From: Paracoccaceae bacterium
GTDB lineage: Bacteria; Pseudomonadota; Alphaproteobacteria; Rhodobacterales; Rhodobacteraceae
Assembly: GCA_003561595.1 (NCBI GenBank)
Contig: PWWF01000057.1
Location: forward strand, 1-5,278
Length of the DNA: 5,278 bases
Reading direction: 5' to 3'
A model generated the notes under the pieces. It had not been told where the DNA came from and did not search any database. It worked only from the letters and a program-made list of their open reading frames with translations. Made by a program: the position numbers and the translations under genes. Shown piece by piece: positions 1 to 5,278 of this stretch. The number at the start of each line of letters is the position of its first letter. Position 1 is the first letter of the stretch.

Positions 1-1
1 C

Positions 2-16
2 GCCGCGCTGCAATAA
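2..16 (+). CDS. Possible 3' end of an upstream + strand gene
   Basis: The window opens with Ala-Ala-Leu-Gln codons followed by TAA at 14-16. If an upstream + strand gene runs into the window, this is its most likely stop, because the other two frames stay open well into radA. It would end 6 bp before the radA ATG, which would fit co-transcription or translational coupling. Only four codons are visible, so no product can be named. From memory, alr (alanine racemase) often precedes radA in related genomes, but nothing here tests that. Confidence 0.25.
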   Translation, partial: AALQ

Positions 17-20
17 GGTG
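15..20 (+). promoter_or_regulatory. radA ribosome binding site
   Basis: AAGGTG lies just upstream of the ATG at 23 and partly matches the Shine-Dalgarno consensus. Spacing is short, about 4 nt after AAGG. The TAA at 14-16 is in the radA frame, so ATG 23 is the first possible ATG start. Together these fix the radA start. Confidence 0.5.
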
Positions 21-22
21 GC

Positions 23-1381
<1,359 letters not shown>

Positions 1382-1394
1382 GCCGCGCGCACCA

Positions 1395-1401
1395 GAGGGA
1401 G
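1395..1401 (+). promoter_or_regulatory. cvpA ribosome binding site
   Basis: GAGGGAG in the 26-bp radA-cvpA gap sits 6 nt before the ATG at 1408. It is the strongest purine-rich Shine-Dalgarno match of the four genes. It supports ATG 1408 as the cvpA start, and the short gap leaves little room for a separate promoter. Confidence 0.7.
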
Positions 1402-1407
1402 ACAGGC

Positions 1408-1959
1408 ATGGAAGGCTTCACACTCATTGATGCCGGTGTGGCGGTGGTCATCATCGTCTCTGCGATCCTTGCCTATTCGCGCGGGCTGTTGCGCGAGACG
1501 ATGGCCATTCTGGGCTGGGTCGCCGCTGCTGTGCTGGCCTTCGTTCTGGCCCCCGCCGTGCAGCCGCTGGTGCGCGAAATCCCTTATCTGGGCGATTTCC
1601 TGGGCGATAGCTGCGAATTGAGCGTGATCGCATCCTTTGCGGCTGTCTTTGCCGTGGTGCTGGTGCTGGCGTCCCTGTTCACGCCGTTGTTTTCATCCTT
1701 CGTGCGAAACTCGGCGCTGGGCGGTGTCGATCAGGGGATGGGCTTTTTCTTTGGCGTCGCGCGCGGCATCCTGCTGGTTGCCATCGCGCTTCTGGTCTTT
1801 GACCGCGCCGTGCCCCCCGGATCGGTGCCGATGGTGGAACAATCGCGTTCGGCCGCCGTGTTTGCACAGCTTTCGGGCAATCTGGACCAGGCAGTGCCCG
1901 ATGATGCACCAAACTGGCTGGTCGAACGCTACGAGGAACTGGTTTCGGTCTGCAACTAG
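1408..1959 (+). CDS. cvpA: CvpA family inner-membrane protein
   Basis: The 183-aa product has four hydrophobic segments at about residues 7-23, 32-50, 71-95 and 110-131, and a polar tail (132-183). Family hallmarks are the basic turn YSRGLLRE (23-30) after helix 1 and the G/D-rich entry into helix 4, LGGVDQGMGFFFGVARG (104-120). CvpA was named for its requirement in colicin V production in E. coli, where cvpA lies directly upstream of purF. Its biochemical role remains unclear; links to envelope integrity and bile or deoxycholate resistance have been reported in enterobacteria. Here it follows radA by 26 bp and precedes purF by 80 bp, so the cvpA-purF pairing is conserved. The polar tail holds few recognisable motifs and ends Val-Cys-Asn-TAG. 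The Pfam-type family call is confident; the molecular function is not known. Confidence 0.92.
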   Translation: MEGFTLIDAGVAVVIIVSAILAYSRGLLRETMAILGWVAAAVLAFVLAPAVQPLVREIPYLGDFLGDSCELSVIASFAAVFAVVLVLASLFTPLFSSFVRNSALGGVDQGMGFFFGVARGILLVAIALLVFDRAVPPGSVPMVEQSRSAAVFAQLSGNLDQAVPDDAPNWLVERYEELVSVCN

Positions 1960-2012
1960 GCCCCTCCGGGCACTGTGATGGTGACATCCTTCTGGCAATG
2001 GGCTAGAGGGGC
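1960..2012. repeat. 7-bp inverted repeat flanking the purF promoter region
   Basis: GCCCCTC (1960-1966), directly after the cvpA stop, is the exact reverse complement of GAGGGGC (2006-2012). The two arms lie 39 nt apart. The right arm overlaps the candidate -10 of purF, and the left arm overlaps a tiny GCCC-CTCC-GGGC hairpin (1960-1971). It could be a weak 3' stem for cvpA mRNA, a dyad for a regulator, or chance. No T-run follows. Confidence 0.35.
1981..2009 (+). promoter_or_regulatory. Candidate sigma70-type promoter for purF
   Basis: GTGACA at 1981-1986 matches five of six positions of the TTGACA -35 box. It is followed by CTAGAG at 2003-2008 after a 16-nt spacer (or TAGAGG after 17 nt). 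GC-tolerant -10 boxes with a TAGA core are common in alphaproteobacteria. Transcription would start near 2015, giving an untranslated leader of about 25 nt before purF. This would let purF be expressed separately from radA-cvpA. It is a pattern match only, with no mapped start site. Confidence 0.42.
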
Positions 2013-2028
2013 GACAGACAATCCAGCC

Positions 2029-2032
2029 AAGG
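2029..2032 (+). promoter_or_regulatory. purF ribosome binding site
   Basis: AAGG lies 7 nt before the ATG at 2040. It is a modest Shine-Dalgarno match at good spacing and supports this start, which also places the catalytic Cys at residue 15 after a short propeptide. Confidence 0.55.
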
Positions 2033-2039
2033 TATCGCC

Positions 2040-3491
2040 ATGCTCGGCCACCCGTTCGACGATGATCACCTCCGTGAAGAATGCGGGGTGTTCGGATGTA
2101 TCGGACTAGACGACGCCGCCAATTTCGTCGCCCTCGGACTGCACGCGCTGCAGCATCGCGGACAAGAAGCCGGTGGCATCATCACGCATCATCCCGAATC
2201 GGGCTTTCACTCGGCGCATCGGTTCGGGCTGGTGCGCGACAATTTCACCAAGGCCGGCGTGATCGAGGGGCTGCCCGGCGCCATCGGGATCGGCCATGTG
2301 CGCTATTCCACCGCCGGGTCCAAGGGCGCGACGCAGATCCGCGACATCCAGCCCTTTTTCGGCGAATTCGCCATGGGCGGTGCGGCGCTGGCGCATAACG
2401 GCAACATCACCAATGCCGATGCGATCCGCCGCGAACTGATCGAGCGCGGATCGATCTTTCAATCGGCATCCGACAGCGAATGCCTGATCCATCTGATGGC
2501 GCGGTCCTACCAGAAAACCATCCCCGAGCGGATGAAGGACGCGCTGCGCCGCGCCGAAGGGGCGTTTTCGGTCGTGGCCATGACCCGCACCAAGCTGATC
2601 GGCGTGCGCGATCCGCTGGGCGTGCGCCCGCTGGTGCTGGGACGGCTGGCAGGCGGCTGGGTTCTGGCGTCGGAGACATGCGCGCTCGATATCATCGGGG
2701 CAGAGTTCATCCGCGAAATCGACCCCGGCGAGATGGTGGTGATCGATGCCAAGGGTGTCGAATCGATGCAGCCTTTCGCGCCCCAGAAATCACGCTTCTG
2801 CATTTTCGAGCATGTCTATTTCTCGCGCCCCGACAGCTCTTACGGGGGGCGCTCGGTCTATGAAACGCGTCGCCAGATCGGGGTGGAATTGGCGCGCGAA
2901 GCCCCGGTCGAAGCCGATATGGTCTGCCCCGTGCCCGACAGCGGCACGCCTGCGGCCATCGGTTTCAGCCAGGAATCGGGTATTCCCTTTGCGCTGGGGA
3001 TCACGCGCAACCAGTATATGGGCCGCACATTCATCGAGCCCAGCCAGCAGATCCGGTCCATGGGTGTACGGCTGAAACTGAACGTGAACCGCGCCCTGAT
3101 CAAGGGCAAGCGGATCGTTCTGGTGGACGATTCGGTGGTGCGCGGAACGACCAGCCAGAAGATCAAGGAAATGATCCTCGAGGCCGGTGCCGCCGAGGTG
3201 CATTTCCGAATCGCCTCGCCGCCCACGGCATGGCCCTGTTTCTACGGGGTCGATACGCCCGAGCGCGACAAACTGCTCGCCGCCTCGATGACCGAGGACG
3301 AGATGCGCGATTATGTGGGCGTCGATTCGCTGAAATTCGTCACGCTGGACGGGCTCTACCGCGCGGTGGGCGAAGCAGGCGGGCGTAATGACGGTTGCCC
3401 GCAATATTGCGATGCCTGTTTCTCGGGTGAATACCCCATTGCGCCGCATGACATGCTGGAACGCGGCTTTCTGCCCAAGGCCGCCGAATAG
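2040..3491 (+). CDS. purF: Amidophosphoribosyltransferase (glutamine PRPP amidotransferase)
   Basis: PurF catalyses the committed first step of de novo purine synthesis in the cytoplasm: PRPP plus glutamine gives 5-phosphoribosylamine, glutamate and pyrophosphate. The 483-aa protein begins with a 14-residue propeptide ending in Glu-Glu; removal would expose Cys15 of CGVFG as the N-terminal nucleophile of the glutaminase. Other glutaminase motifs are HVRYSTAG (86-93), HNGNITN (119-125) and SDSE (144-147). The phosphoribosyltransferase domain has the PRPP loop VLVDDSVVRGTT (360-371). Four cysteines align with the [4Fe-4S] ligands of Bacillus subtilis PurF: C254 before FEHVYFSRPDS, C400 in PCFYG, and C457/C460 in CDACFSG. 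It is therefore the iron-sulfur, propeptide-bearing type rather than the cluster-free E. coli type. The gene follows cvpA by 80 bp with its own candidate promoter and ends 3 bp from the convergent ade stop. Purine nucleotide feedback is expected from the family. Confidence 0.98.
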   Translation: MLGHPFDDDHLREECGVFGCIGLDDAANFVALGLHALQHRGQEAGGIITHHPESGFHSAHRFGLVRDNFTKAGVIEGLPGAIGIGHVRYSTAGSKGATQIRDIQPFFGEFAMGGAALAHNGNITNADAIRRELIERGSIFQSASDSECLIHLMARSYQKTIPERMKDALRRAEGAFSVVAMTRTKLIGVRDPLGVRPLVLGRLAGGWVLASETCALDIIGAEFIREIDPGEMVVIDAKGVESMQPFAPQKSRFCIFEHVYFSRPDSSYGGRSVYETRRQIGVELAREAPVEADMVCPVPDSGTPAAIGFSQESGIPFALGITRNQYMGRTFIEPSQQIRSMGVRLKLNVNRALIKGKRIVLVDDSVVRGTTSQKIKEMILEAGAAEVHFRIASPPTAWPCFYGVDTPERDKLLAASMTEDEMRDYVGVDSLKFVTLDGLYRAVGEAGGRNDGCPQYCDACFSGEYPIAPHDMLERGFLPKAAE

Positions 3492-3500
3492 CGCCTATTC
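3486..3500. repeat. Palindrome spanning the purF and ade stop codons
   Basis: GAATAG (3486-3491), CGC (3492-3494) and CTATTC (3495-3500) form a perfect 6-bp stem with a 3-nt loop. It arises because both facing genes end in the same Glu-TAG codons (GAA TAG). It could form a small bidirectional hairpin at both mRNA 3' ends. The stem is AT-rich and lacks a following T-run in either direction, so it is a poor intrinsic terminator. The symmetry is seen directly; a terminator role is speculative. Confidence 0.5.
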
Positions 3501-5189
3501 CTTCGCGAGAACCGCAAAGGCATCGACATCCACCATGCCGTGATCGGTGATCTTGAGATGCGGGATCACCGGCAGCGCGATAAAGGCCAGTTGCAGGAAC
3601 GGCTCATCCAGCGTGACGCCCAGATCGCGGGCGGCGGCGCGCAGATCGACCAGCGTGGCATGCACAGCCTCATGCGTTTCCAGCGACATCAGACCCGCCA
3701 CCGGTAGCGGCAATTCGGCCTGCACTGCGCCCTGCCCGGCCACGACGAAGCCCCCCTCGATCTGCGACAACCGGTTCACCGCCAGCGCCAGATCGGCGTA
3801 ATCGACCCCGACGGCGACGATATTGTGATGATCATGCGCGACCGTGGCCGCGATCGCCCCGCGCTGGATACCGAAGCCACGCACGAAGCCGGTCGCGATA
3901 TTGCCGTTCTGCCCGTGCCGTTCGACCACGGCCACACGCGCCAGATCGCGGGCGGGATCGGGGCGCTTGTCGCCGCCCTCGGGGGTGATCTGCTCGCGCA
4001 GATGTTCAGTGATGATCTTGCCTTCCAAGATGCCGATGACCGGCGTGTCGGGCGCGGTGCCGGTATGGCGGAAATCCTCGGGGGCGACCTGCGGCGCCTT
4101 GACCGAATTGCGCGCGACCGGCGGGATGATGTCGCGCGCGGCAAAGGCGGGCGCGTCCACGACCTGACCCGCGCAGAGCACCATGCTGGCGCGGCAGCTT
4201 TCCAGATCCGGCAGTGCCACGATATCGGCACGCTTGCCCGGCGCGATCTGGCCGCGATCCTTCAGCCCGAACGCCTCGGCCGCAGACAGGCTGGCGGCGC
4301 GATAGACCGCCAGCGGGTCGCAACCCGCCGCGATCAGTGAACGAATCATGTGATCCAGATGCCCATGCTCGGCAATATCCAGCGGATTGCGGTCATCGGT
4401 GCACAGGCACATATAAGGCGCGGTCAGGGGCGTCAGCAGCGGCGCGAGCGCGGCCATATCCTTGCTGACCGAGCCTTCGCGGATCAGGATGCGCAGGCCC
4501 TTCTGCAGCTTTTCGCGCGCCTCTTCCAGGCTCGTCGCCTCATGCTCGGTGCGGATGCCCGCGCTGATATAGGCGTTCAGATCCATCCCCGACAGCAGCG
4601 GCGCATGCCCGTCGATATGCCCGCCCGCAAAGGCGCGCAGCTTTTCCATGCAGCCCGGATCACGGTGGATCACACCGGGAAAATTCATGAATTCCGCAAG
4701 GCCGATCATCTGCGGATGATCGGCCAGCGCGACGAGAGCTGCGGCATCGAGCGCGGCGCCGGCGGTTTCCATATGGGTCGAGGGAACGCAGGATGAGAGG
4801 TTCACGCGGATATCCATGACCGTTCGAGTGGCCGCATCAAGGAAGTAGCGAATCCCCTCGGCGCCCGCGACATTTGCGATCTCATGCGGGTCGCAGATGG
4901 CCGTGGTCACCCCGCGCGGGGCGACGCAGCGGTCGAACTCGAACGGTGTCACAAGCGAGGATTCGATATGCAGATGCGTGTCGATGAAACCGGGCACGAG
5001 GATCTGACCGCTGAGGTCGATCACCTCGCGCCCCTCATAGTCACCGAGGCCCAGGATCACACCGTCAAGGATGCCGACATCGCCGGTCAGGCGCGCGCCG
5101 GTGACCGTGCAGAGCGTTTCGGCCCCGCGCAGGACAAGATCGGCGGGGATGTCGCCGCGCGCGGCGGCAATGCGGGACTCGAGGGACAT
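3495..5189 (-). CDS. ade: Adenine deaminase
   Basis: Ade hydrolyses adenine to hypoxanthine and ammonia, feeding purine salvage or catabolism in the cytoplasm. From ATG at 5187-5189 the protein has 564 residues, normal for the two-part Ade family of the metal-dependent amidohydrolase superfamily. Metal-site and family motifs are [12 protein letters not shown] (67-78; H72, H74), [10 protein letters not shown] (100-109), AEFMNFPGV (165-173; E166), HIDGHAP (191-197; H191, H195), TEHEATS (214-220), CTDDRNP (263-269) and EHGHLDH (274-280). The Ade-specific C-terminal domain carries [11 protein letters not shown] (451-461) and [10 protein letters not shown] (478-487). The open frame extends 29 codons further upstream to 5276, but that Pro-rich stretch does not look like the family, and a good GGAG lies 6 nt before ATG 5189. 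The gene is convergent with purF, stops 3 bp apart, and appears monocistronic within the window. Confidence 0.96.
   Translation of the reverse strand: MSLESRIAAARGDIPADLVLRGAETLCTVTGARLTGDVGILDGVILGLGDYEGREVIDLSGQILVPGFIDTHLHIESSLVTPFEFDRCVAPRGVTTAICDPHEIANVAGAEGIRYFLDAATRTVMDIRVNLSSCVPSTHMETAGAALDAAALVALADHPQMIGLAEFMNFPGVIHRDPGCMEKLRAFAGGHIDGHAPLLSGMDLNAYISAGIRTEHEATSLEEAREKLQKGLRILIREGSVSKDMAALAPLLTPLTAPYMCLCTDDRNPLDIAEHGHLDHMIRSLIAAGCDPLAVYRAASLSAAEAFGLKDRGQIAPGKRADIVALPDLESCRASMVLCAGQVVDAPAFAARDIIPPVARNSVKAPQVAPEDFRHTGTAPDTPVIGILEGKIITEHLREQITPEGGDKRPDPARDLARVAVVERHGQNGNIATGFVRGFGIQRGAIAATVAHDHHNIVAVGVDYADLALAVNRLSQIEGGFVVAGQGAVQAELPLPVAGLMSLETHEAVHATLVDLRAAARDLGVTLDEPFLQLAFIALPVIPHLKITDHGMVDVDAFAVLAKE
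3545..3571. repeat. 8-bp inverted repeat just beyond purF, in the 3' end of ade
   Basis: CGGTGATC (3545-3552) and GATCACCG (3564-3571) pair perfectly around an 11-nt loop, 53 bp past the purF stop and within ade codons. On the + strand two more G-U pairs could extend the stem inward. It is the nearest sizeable hairpin a purF read-through transcript would form, but no T-run follows. It may be chance. Confidence 0.35.
4110..4139. repeat. 9-bp GC-rich inverted repeat inside ade
   Basis: GCGCGCGAC (4110-4118) and GTCGCGCGC (4131-4139) are exact reverse complements with a 12-nt loop, in the codons of the segment joining the catalytic and C-terminal parts of Ade. GC-rich alternating sequence makes such a pairing fairly likely by chance. 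No function is proposed. Confidence 0.35.
4700..4725. repeat. Perfect 11-bp inverted repeat inside ade
   Basis: GGCCGATCATC (4700-4710) and GATGATCGGCC (4715-4725) are exact reverse complements around a 4-nt loop. It is the longest short-loop hairpin I found in the window. On the ade mRNA it covers the codons for Ala-Asp-His-Pro-Gln-Met-Ile-Gly (about 156-163), just before the AEFMNFPGV motif. On a + strand RNA the loop would read C(UGCG)G, a UNCG-type tetraloop, a class known for unusual stability. No T-run follows on either strand. Structure is seen directly; function is unknown. Confidence 0.65.
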
Positions 5190-5195
5190 GGTGTG

Positions 5196-5199
5196 CTCC
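5196..5199 (-). promoter_or_regulatory. ade ribosome binding site
   Basis: Read on the - strand, GGAG is followed by CACACC and ATG, a 6-nt spacing that is close to ideal. It favours ATG 5187-5189 over the upstream in-frame ATG at 5276. Confidence 0.7.
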
Positions 5200-5262
5200 G
5201 GTTGATGGGTTTTATTGAGTATTTTTGGCAAGATGAAGGAGGGGTCAGGGGCTGAAACCGGA
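5197..5262 (-). promoter_or_regulatory. ade leader with inverted repeat covering the ribosome binding site
   Basis: On the - strand the leader holds TCCGGTT (5262-5256) and, 52 nt later, AACCGGA (5203-5197). These are exact reverse complements, and the second arm overlaps the first bases of the GGAG ribosome binding site. If transcription begins upstream of 5262, the pairing could partly mask the site. I cannot find a convincing -35/-10 pair here, so the start site is unknown and the repeat may be inert. Confidence 0.35.
5217..5238. repeat. AT-rich intergenic motif resembling a recurrent Rhodobacterales element
   Basis: On the + strand, GAGTATTTTTGGCAAGAT followed by GAAG stands out as an AT-rich block in GC-rich DNA. 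I recall very similar strings (GAGTATTT..GG...AAGATGAAG) between genes in many Rhodobacteraceae genomes. Here it lies in the ade leader, about 28 bp upstream of the start codon. It may be promoter- or terminator-associated. The recurrence claim is from memory and was not checked. Confidence 0.4.
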
Positions 5263-5278
5263 CCGGGCGGCGGCATAG

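Noticed and set aside
2790..3449. A 219-codon open frame on the - strand opposite purF
   Set aside because: Long antisense frames are common opposite GC-rich genes with strong third-position bias. Its translation shows no recognisable domain, and purF on the other strand is certain.
4350..4796. Open frames of 148 and 171 codons on the + strand opposite ade (this one and 3825-4340)
   Set aside because: They are shadows of the ade coding sequence with Arg/Ala/Gly/His-rich composition and no recognisable motif. I saw no start signal supporting them.
5190..5276. A 29-residue N-terminal extension of Ade starting at an in-frame ATG at 5276
   Set aside because: The stretch is Pro-rich at first and unlike the Ade family N-terminus. 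It overlaps the AT-rich leader, and ATG 5189 has a well-spaced GGAG and begins in the expected way ([20 protein letters not shown]).
5190..5278. Purine riboswitch in the ade leader
   Set aside because: The leader within the window lacks the three-way junction layout and conserved loop sequences of the purine aptamer.

Overview
The window is high-GC DNA with four long, tightly packed genes that I recognise with high confidence: radA, cvpA and purF on the + strand, then ade (adenine deaminase) on the - strand, converging on purF. Strong third-position GC, a Bacillus-type iron-sulfur PurF, the radA-cvpA-purF order and a 'GAGTATTTTTGG..AAGATGAAG' intergenic motif suggest an alphaproteobacterium, most likely of the Rhodobacteraceae/Paracoccaceae (Rhodobacterales). 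The family placement is inference from recalled genome layouts, not from a search.

Layout. Positions 1-22 hold the last codons of a possible upstream ORF (TAA at 14-16) and the radA ribosome binding site. radA (23-1381) encodes a complete 452-aa zinc-finger/RecA-like/Lon-like DNA branch-migration ATPase. After 26 bp comes cvpA (1408-1959), a four-helix inner-membrane protein. An 80-bp gap (1960-2039) contains a plausible sigma70-type promoter and a 7-bp inverted repeat. purF (2040-3491) encodes amidophosphoribosyltransferase, the committed step of de novo purine synthesis. Only 3 bp separate its stop from that of ade (3495-5189, - strand). The last 89 bp (5190-5278) are the ade leader.

Functional picture. 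cvpA next to purF is an old and widespread pairing, also seen in E. coli. PurF makes new purines from PRPP and glutamine, while Ade converts adenine to hypoxanthine for salvage or catabolism. The two purine genes face each other with no recognisable intrinsic terminator between them, so read-through from either would be antisense to the other.

I see no mobile element, CRISPR array, tRNA or rRNA, and no clear candidate for a new multi-gene system. The most unusual signals are structural: two near-perfect hairpins inside coding sequence (10-bp stem in radA at 1253-1275; 11-bp stem in ade at 4700-4725), a palindrome formed by the two facing Glu-TAG gene ends (3486-3500), and a possible Shine-Dalgarno-sequestering repeat in the ade leader.
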